Assembly: GCA_934526185.1 (NCBI GenBank)
Contig: CAKTAA010000031.1
Span: 1 to 24,744 of the forward strand
Source: an uncultured Eubacteriales bacterium
GTDB lineage: Bacteria > Bacillota > Clostridia > Oscillospirales > CAG-272
DNA: 24,744 nucleotides
Direction of reading: 5' to 3'
The notes beneath the pieces were generated by a model. The model saw only the letters and a program-made list of their open reading frames with translations, was not told the DNA's origin and ran no database searches. Below are positions 7,733-14,514 of this stretch, piece by piece; position 1 is the first letter of the stretch, and each line of letters starts with the position of its first letter. A program made the translations under genes and the position numbers.

Positions 7733-7769
7733 CCAGCCGCAGACGAATCTTTGTCTGCGGCTGGCGTTT
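7733..7769. terminator. Second perfect hairpin, terminator-like
   Basis: A 12-base perfect stem (CCAGCCGCAGAC with GTCTGCGGCTGG, 7733-7744 and 7753-7764) with an 8-base loop and only a short GTTTTG tail. It lies 43 bases after the previous hairpin. Confidence 0.4.
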
Positions 7770-7815
7770 TGTATATAAGCCCAAAACCGGCCAGTTTCCA
7801 CAGATTTCCTATTTG

Positions 7816-7845
7816 TGCTTATTTTAATGCTTATTTTAATATAAT
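7816..7845 (+). promoter_or_regulatory. Tandem 12-bp repeat abutting a TATAAT box
   Basis: TGCTTATTTTAA occurs twice head to tail (7816-7827, 7828-7839) and is followed at once by TATAAT (7840-7845). No good -35 sits at normal spacing. An activator-dependent promoter is possible; an AT-rich coincidence is the alternative. Confidence 0.3.
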
Positions 7846-7934
7846 TATATACAACGTAGCTAAAGGTCTGTTGCGTGTTTCGGCAGATAACGAAATGTGA
7901 ACCCTCCCCGTCGAAGACATTAGGGAGAGCTTTA

Positions 7935-8012
7935 ATGTATAGCCGTTTTTCACAATTAGATGCCGTTCAACAGTTGGCAGTAACGGTTTATAAAAGGGCG
8001 CGGGTTACCTAA
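7935..8012 (+). CDS. Possible 25-residue peptide with its own ribosome binding site
   Basis: The ATG at 7935 is preceded by GGGAG (7923-7927) at 7 bases. The frame encodes a 25-residue basic peptide (MYSRFSQLDAVQQLAVTVYK, then RARVT). The CTCCC at 7904-7908 could pair with the GGGAG and mask it. I do not recognise the product. It might be a remnant of a larger gene. The rest of 7428-8300 shows no convincing gene. Confidence 0.2.
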   Translation: MYSRFSQLDAVQQLAVTVYKRARVT

Positions 8013-8027
8013 TGTAGCCAGATTCTC

Positions 8028-8073
8028 AAAGCTGTGATTGTAGATTTTGGTGGTTTCACAGCTTTTCTTATGA
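8028..8073. terminator. Possible terminator
   Basis: AAAGCTGTGA (8028-8037) pairs with TCACAGCTTT (8056-8065) around an 18-base loop, with a T-rich tail. The mirrored A-run makes it possibly bidirectional. It follows the small ORF ending at 8012. Confidence 0.45.
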
Positions 8074-8301
8074 AATATATCCACACGATATATTTATAGG
8101 ATTGAAGGAATAATTTTTGATAGAACGGAATCGCGACATAATGATTGATTAAAATAAATATTTGGCATGTAATTGTTCGACTAGTTAGAAAGTGCATCTT
8201 TACTACATATTTTGGAAGACGAATGTATTCTAAATATTTTTGTAGATTATACAAAATAAACAACAAAAATACGTTATATCCACAAATTTTAAAACAGATT
8301 A

Positions 8302-8330
8302 TTGACATCCGAAAAAATACGTGATATATT
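8302..8330 (+). promoter_or_regulatory. Strong promoter upstream of the biosynthetic operon
   Basis: A perfect TTGACA (8302-8307), a 17-base spacer and TATATT (8325-8330) with an extended -10 TG (8322-8323). The predicted start is near 8337. It is the best promoter in front of the operon starting at 8720, but a terminator at 8503-8555 lies between them. Confidence 0.75.
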
Positions 8331-8406
8331 ACAGCAAACGGTGAATATATTACACTCGATATTCTAACAGGAGATGAACAAAACAAATAAAAGGACGTGG
8401 CAACAA

Positions 8407-8529
8407 ATGGGACGTCAAAAATATATTCAAAACTTATTTTATAAGTATGAGGGTCTTAGTGCCCTAGGTTTCTTCTGTTCATTTTCTATAATATCAAATT
8501 TTAAAAGCGACACGGATCGCAGTATTTAG
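8407..8529 (+). CDS. Possible 40-codon leader ORF
   Basis: An ATG at 8407 follows AAGGA (8391-8395) at 11 bases. The frame runs 40 codons to TAG at 8527-8529, beginning MGRQKYIQNLFYKYEG and ending SDTDRSI. It lies within the transcript of the 8302 promoter. Its last nine codons form the left arm of the terminator hairpin and its stop sits in the loop. A ribosome finishing this ORF would physically cover the terminator, so it may act as a translated leader controlling read-through into the operon. I recognise no protein family, and it may instead be a non-coding stretch. Confidence 0.3.
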   Translation: MGRQKYIQNLFYKYEGLSALGFFCSFSIISNFKSDTDRSI

Positions 8530-8555
8530 CTGCGCCTCGTGTCGCTTTTTGTGTT
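8503..8555 (+). terminator. Terminator or attenuator in the operon leader
   Basis: AAAAGCGACACG (8503-8514) pairs with CGTGTCGCTTTT (8538-8549), with an inner CGCAG/CTGCG step, and a T-run ends at 8550. It stands about 170 bases downstream of the strong promoter and 165 bases before the first operon gene. No convincing second promoter lies after it, apart from a weak TTGATG/TAATTT pair at 8629-8658. Confidence 0.75.
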
Positions 8556-8719
8556 CGAATAGGTAATAAAATGATTTAAAGCTCCTGGTTTATAGAGAGT
8601 AGAGAGTATGTTAAGAAGCATTTCGCAGTTGATGATGCGATCAATGGGGGTGTAATTTATCCGTTTAGCCATCGAATGAATCAATTTTTGTCACAAAAAT
8701 AATAAAGGGGGATTTTAAG

Positions 8720-8971
8720 ATGAACTTATCGGAATTGACAACTAAAGTAAGGAAGAAAAAAGGCCTCATTTTTTTGGTTTCATTAATAGGAATTATTATT
8801 GGCGTTTTGATGACACTTCTCGCAGCTTATATTCTCATGTTTCTGCTAAATTACTTTATAGAGCAAGTTTTTCACGGAGAACCCATTTCATTTATTACTT
8901 CATGGATGGGTGTGTTGACAGTCCTTCTGTTCACATTTATAATTTCCATCTTTTTTAAAAAAACCAAATAA
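8720..8971 (+). CDS. Small two-helix membrane protein, first gene of the cluster
   Basis: An 83-residue protein with a basic N-terminus (TTKVRKKKG), two hydrophobic helices at about residues 16-47 and 57-78, and a basic tail (FFKKTK). That suggests both ends are cytoplasmic. The AAAGGGGG site (8704-8711) fits the ATG. It matches no family that I recognise. Small membrane proteins at the edge of peptide antibiotic clusters are often immunity factors or exporter helpers, which is a guess by position only. It is 18 bases upstream of the acyl carrier protein gene on the same strand. Confidence 0.75.
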   Translation: MNLSELTTKVRKKKGLIFLVSLIGIIIGVLMTLLAAYILMFLLNYFIEQVFHGEPISFITSWMGVLTVLLFTFIISIFFKKTK

Positions 8972-8989
8972 ATTAGAGGTGATAAGCAA

Positions 8990-9304
8990 ATGGACAAGAT
9001 TTATGAAAAAACCCAGGAGATATTCAAAAATGCACTTGGTTCGGAAAGAGAAATAACACCTGATGTTTTGCTAAAAAGAGATGTTGTAGGTGATGACGTA
9101 GAAGCGAGCGATCTGGGGTTATCCTCTCTTCAAGTCATTGAAATATTAATTGAGGTTGAGTCTTTCTTCAATATTGATATAGGTGAGGAAGTTATCGTAA
9201 AGCTGAGGACGTTTAATGACCTTGTTAACCAAATTGAAGTATTAGTGCAAAAACAAGAAGAGGAGACCATGCATTTAGAGGTTTTAAAGCATGAAATATT
9301 CTAA
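8990..9304 (+). CDS. Acyl carrier protein
   Basis: A 104-residue, acidic, helical protein. The segment DLGLSSLQVIEILIEVESFF matches the carrier-protein core (DLGxDSLxxxEL), with Ser46 as the expected 4'-phosphopantetheine site; the usual Asp before this Ser is replaced by Ser45. It is somewhat longer than a typical 75-80 residue ACP because of a linker before the motif and a charged tail (KQEEETMHLEVLKHEIF). GAGGTGA (8976-8982) supports the start. It overlaps the next gene by 14 bases, so translation is probably coupled. In this operon it could carry a malonyl group delivered by the FabD-type protein, or an aminoacyl group from the adenylation protein. It would need a phosphopantetheinyl transferase encoded elsewhere. 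Confidence 0.88.
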   Translation: MDKIYEKTQEIFKNALGSEREITPDVLLKRDVVGDDVEASDLGLSSLQVIEILIEVESFFNIDIGEEVIVKLRTFNDLVNQIEVLVQKQEEETMHLEVLKHEIF

Positions 9305-10586
9305 TTGGAATTGGTCAGCTTATAACTGTATCAAAATCATTGAGAATACAGTAGTCTTATTCAATACGGTCAGCAACAGTATCATAACAGTTGAGAAAGA
9401 GATATATGAAGGCTGGCGTGAAACAGGCAATTATGGGAAAGATGAAGACATATTAGAAAGGGCTGGCTTTATTTACAAACAGACGGATGAAGCCTTTCTT
9501 TGTGCCTGTTTCGATAAAAGGTATAACGATTATAAGAATATGTCCTTTTGGATTTATGTGGATATGGATTGCAATTTCCGCTGCAGTTATTGTTTTGAAT
9601 CAAATCGGATTAGCGAGCAATATATGGACAAGGATATCGCTTCCAGCACCATACAGTGGATATTATCATGCATCGATAGAGCTGGGTGCGAAGAACTGGA
9701 AATTACTTTTATGGGAGGGGAGCCACTGCTTAATAGTGAAATTTTTGAATTTGTGTATGAAACGCTTGCAGAATCAGCAAAAGCCAGGAATATACAACTT
9801 ACCTGCTGTATCATTACCAACGGATCATTACTTTCAAATTATATACATATATTCAAAAAAGGTCGTTTTTTTATTCAGGTAACTTTGGATGGACTTGCTG
9901 CACAACACGATAAACGAAGGCGCTTTAAAGATGGGAAACCAACATTTGATATTATCATGCGGAATATTATCGACGCACTTAACGCTTGCGGCGAAAACTT
10001 AAATATCACCATTCGCATCAATGTCGATGAAATGAATATACAACATGTTGCTGGCTTGATTAAGTTCCTTCACAAAATCAGGCTAAGCCAAAGAGTGAAT
10101 ATCTGTCTTGGAGAGACCGTAATTAAGGGGCAGCAAAAACGCTTGAAATCCGGTTTTTACAAGCAATTGATGCAACTATATAAAGTAGCGCAAAGCAATG
10201 GGATTCAAGTGAGCTTGTCGGAAGAAAATGTTTGTTATCTCTCTAGCCCGCGCTGGTTTATGATTAATTGGAATGGTGATATTTATAAATGCCCCTCCCT
10301 TGTAGGGGAGGAAAAGCTGCGTGTTGGTAACGTAAAGACGGGATTGAATGATAATTATGAGCGCCAAACCAGTATAAAAGCATGGAACTCGAGATTATGT
10401 TCTCAATGTAAATATGTCGGCATATGCTCCGGTGGCTGCCGGTATCTCTCATATTTGAATGAAGGCTCTTTAGAAGCCGCCGGCATGTGTAAGAAGATGT
10501 ATTATAAGCTGATTACAGAGAATTATATGCAAATCAAATACCAAGGTTCTTTATCGGAAGATGAAAAAAATAAATGTTGTAGGTGA
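9291..10586 (+). CDS. Radical SAM/SPASM peptide-modifying enzyme A
   Basis: A 431-residue protein. Residues 1 to about 85 form an N-terminal extension of the kind that in SPASM maturases contacts the precursor peptide. The radical SAM cluster motif CNFRCSYC gives Cys94, Cys98 and Cys101. The SAM-binding FMGGEP motif and the LDGLAAQHDKRR stretch of peptide-modifying SPASM enzymes follow. Near the C-terminus the block CSQCKYVGICSGGC and further cysteines (including the late MCKK) can bind auxiliary iron-sulfur clusters. It would use SAM to make a radical on a peptide substrate, for example to form a thioether or another crosslink. The start overlaps the ACP gene. TAGAGG at 9276-9281 is the ribosome binding site. 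Confidence 0.93.
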   Translation: MKYSNWNWSAYNCIKIIENTVVLFNTVSNSIITVEKEIYEGWRETGNYGKDEDILERAGFIYKQTDEAFLCACFDKRYNDYKNMSFWIYVDMDCNFRCSYCFESNRISEQYMDKDIASSTIQWILSCIDRAGCEELEITFMGGEPLLNSEIFEFVYETLAESAKARNIQLTCCIITNGSLLSNYIHIFKKGRFFIQVTLDGLAAQHDKRRRFKDGKPTFDIIMRNIIDALNACGENLNITIRINVDEMNIQHVAGLIKFLHKIRLSQRVNICLGETVIKGQQKRLKSGFYKQLMQLYKVAQSNGIQVSLSEENVCYLSSPRWFMINWNGDIYKCPSLVGEEKLRVGNVKTGLNDNYERQTSIKAWNSRLCSQCKYVGICSGGCRYLSYLNEGSLEAAGMCKKMYYKLITENYMQIKYQGSLSEDEKNKCCR

Positions 10587-10590
10587 AAAA

Positions 10591-11925
10591 ATGAAAAGCT
10601 TGAAATGGTCCTGTTTTTTGAGCAGAATCGATCGACAGGATGAAGAATTATCGGGCTCTGTTTTGTTTCACAGCATAAATCGAGGCGTATATTATGTGCC
10701 AAAAGAATTTATGGAAGAAATAGATATCTATCTTTCCGATAACAAATTGCCGTCGGAAGGAGCTAAAGATGCGATTGTTAAACTATATCATTCAGGAATG
10801 CTAGTAGATAGAGACAATGATGAAAGTACGCTTACAGATCGTATGCGGGATGAATATTACAGGCAGGGCATACGTTCGGTTTTCTATTTTGTACCAACTT
10901 GGCAATGTAATTTTAATTGTCCTTATTGCATTCAGCATAATACGATACATAATCAAACAGATGATCAAGGAACTACCATGTCGCTGGAAACGGCACGGCA
11001 ATGTGGTAAATTCATGGTAGAGTATGCCAAACAACAAGCGACTAAAGAACTCTTAATTTGTTTTTACGGAGGAGAGCCATTACTGGCACCTTTAGTGGAT
11101 CTGGAAATGATGAAAGCGGTGAAAGAGCTTGCAGGTCAGGATATAAGACCGGATTATATACTGATTACAAACGGCACGCTCATTCGGGAAAATATTATTC
11201 TGGAAATGAAAGCTTACGGCTTGAATACCGTTCAAATCACCTTGGATGGTCCGCCAAAAATACATGATAAACGTCGTACATATGTAAACGGCAGGCCATC
11301 TTTTATGACAATTGTAGACAACATCAAGAAATTGCATAAGTGGGGATTGAAAGTAGCGGTTCGTGTAAACATTGACTCTACAAACGCAAAGCATATCACT
11401 GAACTGATAGATATTCTTGCGGATTTTGGGATTCAGCATTTTGCGGAAATAAAGTTTGCCCCCGTGGATTCCTGGGAATCCAGCAGTGAAGAAATCGGTC
11501 ATAATGCATCCGCTCTCCAATGGTTTGGGGATATTTATAAAAGAACAGTGGAGAAAGGGTTTTACACCACCTTTTGGGAATCTCTTTGCGGTATTTACGG
11601 AAAATCCTTCTTTTCTATTGCAAGCGATGGCAAGCTATACAAATGCCCCTCATATACCGGCATTGAGGAAGAAACCGTCGGTGACATTTATAATGGAGTA
11701 AACGAACATTACTACGATTTCATTAATCGTGATATTCCGTCCGCCTGCAAAGAATGTCGTTGGATAGGCATTTGTGGCGGTGGGTGCCTGTACCAAAAAT
11801 ACCTAAAGAGTCCCGATTATAACGCGGACTATTGTATATCTCAAACATTCGAGTCGATTATGAATGCATTTTTTACATATACCCATAAGCAAAAAGTGCA
11901 ATCATATATCAATAAGAGTGTTTGA
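10591..11925 (+). CDS. Radical SAM/SPASM peptide-modifying enzyme B
   Basis: A 444-residue homologue of the preceding enzyme, with the same layout but clearly diverged. The cluster motif CNFNCPYC has Cys106, Cys110 and Cys113. FYGGEP and LDGPPKIHDKRR follow, and the SPASM region contains CKECRWIGICGGGC and a final YCISQ. I place the start at the ATG at 10591 because AGGTG (10581-10585) lies 5 bases before it. The frame is open back to 10561, but that start has a poor site and would overlap gene A. With the start at 10591 the gap to gene A is 4 bases. Genes A and B look like an old duplication, or a pair acting on different residues of the same peptide. The precursor gene follows after 31 bases. 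Confidence 0.93.
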   Translation: MKSLKWSCFLSRIDRQDEELSGSVLFHSINRGVYYVPKEFMEEIDIYLSDNKLPSEGAKDAIVKLYHSGMLVDRDNDESTLTDRMRDEYYRQGIRSVFYFVPTWQCNFNCPYCIQHNTIHNQTDDQGTTMSLETARQCGKFMVEYAKQQATKELLICFYGGEPLLAPLVDLEMMKAVKELAGQDIRPDYILITNGTLIRENIILEMKAYGLNTVQITLDGPPKIHDKRRTYVNGRPSFMTIVDNIKKLHKWGLKVAVRVNIDSTNAKHITELIDILADFGIQHFAEIKFAPVDSWESSSEEIGHNASALQWFGDIYKRTVEKGFYTTFWESLCGIYGKSFFSIASDGKLYKCPSYTGIEEETVGDIYNGVNEHYYDFINRDIPSACKECRWIGICGGGCLYQKYLKSPDYNADYCISQTFESIMNAFFTYTHKQKVQSYINKSV

Positions 11926-11956
11926 AATATAAATATAATAAAAGGAGGTGCAAGGT

Positions 11957-12046
11957 ATGAAAGTTATCTGCTTGGAGCAGCCGAAGCTGGGCGAAAAAAG
12001 TTTTTGCTGCAACACGGTATGCTACACTTGTGGGGCACAATGCTAG
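11957..12046 (+). CDS. Cys-rich RiPP precursor peptide (29 residues, six Cys)
   Basis: A 29-codon gene preceded by AAAGGAGGTG (11941-11950), the strongest ribosome binding site in the cluster. The product has a short leader-like part (MKVICLEQPKLGEK) and then a core-like part (SFCCNTVCYTCGAQC). Cysteines are at 5, 17, 18, 22, 25 and 29, so five fall in the last 13 residues and the chain ends in Cys. It sits between SPASM enzyme B and the B12 radical SAM enzyme, the usual place for a precursor. Cys together with Thr, Asn, Tyr and Ser are typical thioether or C-C crosslink partners in radical SAM peptides. The leader is very short for a RiPP and has no GG cleavage site. Small Cys-rich peptides of clostridial SPASM systems are comparable in size, but I cannot match this one to a named family. 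Confidence 0.85.
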   Translation: MKVICLEQPKLGEKSFCCNTVCYTCGAQC

Positions 12047-12055
12047 GATCGGGCT

Positions 12056-12115
12056 GAGGTAAGTTAGGTGAGATATATTTTTCGTATAATCGGGAAATAT
12101 ATCTCACCCTACCTC
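12056..12115 (+). promoter_or_regulatory. Long intercistronic hairpin after the precursor gene
   Basis: The right arm at 12095-12115 pairs with 12056-12080, with about four unpaired bases on the left. The uninterrupted inner part (GGTGAGATATATTT with its complement) is 14 base pairs. It begins 10 bases after the precursor stop. No T-run follows, so it is more likely an mRNA stabiliser or processing element, or a leaky terminator, that raises peptide over enzyme. Confidence 0.6.
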
Positions 12116-12142
12116 CTTCAAAAATGATGATTGAGGTTATTT

Positions 12143-14488
12143 ATGAAAATATGTTTGATATGCATGGGAATGGGATTTGTAGGTTCGGAAAGCGTCGTTT
12201 CAGGCCGTGCTTTAGGGATTGCCTTATTGGGGGCCCAGTTGCGTGCCAATGGGTACGAAACTGATATCTTAGACTTAACGCTGGATAAAGAATATACCGA
12301 TAAAGCAGCGTTATGCTCTAAAGTGATGAATGAAAATTATGCAATCGTCGGTTTTTCTATTATTGGACCGAATACATGGGAGAAAAGCAAGTATGTGATC
12401 AGAGCTCTTCGGGATATAGGATATTCCGGAGTGATTGTGTTGGGTGGCTTTTATGCCACATTTGAGCATGAAACAATATTTGCCGAGACACGGCAGCATG
12501 ATGTAGACATTATTATTCGCGGCGAGGGCGAGAAAACCATGTTGCTTGTCGCCAATGCCATTCGTGACAAGACGGATTTCAGTCAAATCCGAGGCATAAC
12601 GTATCAAATAGACGGCAAGACAATCGCCATGCCGAATGCGGATTGTATTGAGGACTTATCCGCATTGCCATTTGCTGCGGAAGATCATGTGAAAAAACTG
12701 ATTGCGATTGGCCAGCCCATAAACCTTCAGTCAAGTCGCGGGTGTTATGGTAACTGCAAATATTGCAGCAATCGGTCATTCTATGGTTCAAACGGAGATT
12801 CCTGGAGGTATAGATCCGCTCAGAATGTCGTTGATGAAATCGAGATGCTGATAAAACGATACGGCGCTAGAAAGTTTACTTATGTAGATGAAAACTTCAT
12901 AGGTCTTGGTAAAACAGGTCAAGAACGGGCCAAACAAATCTGTACGGAAATACTGAAAAGAAATTTAGATATTGAATTTTACATGGAATGTCGCCCCAAC
13001 GATATCACCGAAGAGGTAGCTTCCTTGTTGTCTCAGGCTGGTTGTAAACTGGTCTTTTTGGGTTGCGAATCGGGTTCGACTGCTGTTCTCAAGCAATTAG
13101 GTAGGGGCGGACTAACCCGTGAAATCAATATACAGGCTCTTTCCATATTAAAAAAATATGGCATCAAATTTACAGTTGGCTTTATTATGTTTACTCCATA
13201 TGCAAATATGGAAGATATTAAGCAAAACCTCTCCTTTCTCCGATTTGCCCATAATCAATATGTGGAAAATTATGTAAGGATTCCGACATATTCGGTTAAC
13301 CCTTTTACGATCCTGCTTCCATACAAGCACACTAAATTTTATGAGGAAATACTTCAAAGCAAAAATTACACGACAAATAATGACCGTGATTATACCTATA
13401 TTTGCCAGAATGCGCACGTTGAGCTTCTGAAGAGACTATTAATTGATTCGCGTCTTCATGAATTCATACATGAAAACGAAAAGCCGCTAACAGATTGTGA
13501 GGAATACTACAATAGTAAATGCACCCATTACCTAGTGGACCAGTTCCAGATAGATCAAATGAATACTATACTGGATTATGTCAGCAAGATAGTAGACATG
13601 GTCGAGAGCAACAATCTGCAACTTTACTATTCGGAAACCGGCAATCTGAAAAAAGAACTAATTAAATCCCGAAAAAAATATTTAGCAAAAATAAAACAAG
13701 CTCAGAAGGAAGTGGAACAACAATATTCCGTCATTTCGGTCAATCAGCAGCTAGCGGACGAATATATGTACACCCACATACAATTGGGATCTACTAATGA
13801 GCGGCACACCTCTGTCAAGCTGAGAATTATAGAGCATAAGGATGAAACGCAAAAACCTGTGCTCGTTTTTGCGGATAATATTACAAACCATGTGTCGAAT
13901 ACCATTTTAAATGCGCACAAATTGGCGGAGCTATACAAGGTGGTCATAATGGAAGAACAAAATTATTGTCAGGATTTTTGTTCTGATTTTTCACAAACAT
14001 GGGGAATGATTATCGATAAATATAAACTCATTTTTCGATATATATCAACAAATATCTCCCAAAAACCATTTGATGTTATCGGCGTTTATTCCGCCGGAAT
14101 GGCGGCTCTGGTCGCCGCATATGATTGTCATATACCGTTGAATCAGTTTATAGGTTATCAGGGGATAGTGGACTTTCCATACCTTATTGAATCAGGAGAT
14201 TGGAAAGAGTATTTTAAGCCTGTGAAACCAGACATATGTGAAAATGGAATGAGTTTGGAGAAATTGTTTGAGCTTTTTCCGGTGCTCAAATCCTGGGACG
14301 TATGCAAAATATTATCATCGGAGTTATTTTCCTCTATTGTATTGCTCACTGAAAAAGATGAAGTATACGATCGTTGCGCGGATCATATTCTACAAATGGT
14401 GCCTGAAAAAAACATTCAAAAGATCGGTATAAATGCCTTAGAGGACGTGATAGAAACGATTATGAGTAGTCAGTATACCGGGGCATGA
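12143..14488 (+). CDS. B12-binding radical SAM enzyme with C-terminal alpha/beta-hydrolase-like domain
   Basis: A 781-residue protein. Residues 1 to about 150 form a cobalamin-binding Rossmann-like domain (GIALLGAQLRANGYETDILDL, VGFSIIGPNTW, VLGGFYATF, IIIRGEGE) without a DxHxxG histidine, as usual in class B enzymes. The radical SAM motif CYGNCKYC uses Cys201, Cys205 and Cys208. Such enzymes often methylate unreactive carbons or perform rearrangements. From about residue 575 a second domain has an alpha/beta-hydrolase look, with GVYSAGMAALVA (possible nucleophile Ser650) and LLTEKDEVYD (possible acid), but the expected late histidine is missing; IGINALED stands in its place. I prefer the ATG at 12143 (GAGGT upstream) over a TTG at 12131. 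The long spacer of about residues 430-570 has charged helices. The pairing suggests action on a carrier-bound or thioester substrate. Confidence 0.9.
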   Translation: MKICLICMGMGFVGSESVVSGRALGIALLGAQLRANGYETDILDLTLDKEYTDKAALCSKVMNENYAIVGFSIIGPNTWEKSKYVIRALRDIGYSGVIVLGGFYATFEHETIFAETRQHDVDIIIRGEGEKTMLLVANAIRDKTDFSQIRGITYQIDGKTIAMPNADCIEDLSALPFAAEDHVKKLIAIGQPINLQSSRGCYGNCKYCSNRSFYGSNGDSWRYRSAQNVVDEIEMLIKRYGARKFTYVDENFIGLGKTGQERAKQICTEILKRNLDIEFYMECRPNDITEEVASLLSQAGCKLVFLGCESGSTAVLKQLGRGGLTREINIQALSILKKYGIKFTVGFIMFTPYANMEDIKQNLSFLRFAHNQYVENYVRIPTYSVNPFTILLPYKHTKFYEEILQSKNYTTNNDRDYTYICQNAHVELLKRLLIDSRLHEFIHENEKPLTDCEEYYNSKCTHYLVDQFQIDQMNTILDYVSKIVDMVESNNLQLYYSETGNLKKELIKSRKKYLAKIKQAQKEVEQQYSVISVNQQLADEYMYTHIQLGSTNERHTSVKLRIIEHKDETQKPVLVFADNITNHVSNTILNAHKLAELYKVVIMEEQNYCQDFCSDFSQTWGMIIDKYKLIFRYISTNISQKPFDVIGVYSAGMAALVAAYDCHIPLNQFIGYQGIVDFPYLIESGDWKEYFKPVKPDICENGMSLEKLFELFPVLKSWDVCKILSSELFSSIVLLTEKDEVYDRCADHILQMVPEKNIQKIGINALEDVIETIMSSQYTGA

Positions 14489-14514
14489 AACGACAGTGCG
14501 GGAGGGCATAGGAA

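Noticed and set aside
8009..8386. 125-codon open frame on the minus strand
   Set aside because: No ribosome binding site, composition reflects AT-rich DNA (Ile/Phe/Tyr/Lys), and it crosses a hairpin at its 3' end and the strong plus-strand promoter at its 5' end.
8590..8658. Weak promoter pair TTGATG/TAATTT and a 15-codon ORF just before the first operon gene
   Set aside because: The -10 is poor and the ORF lacks conserved features; the upstream consensus promoter at 8302 is far better, although an internal start cannot be excluded.
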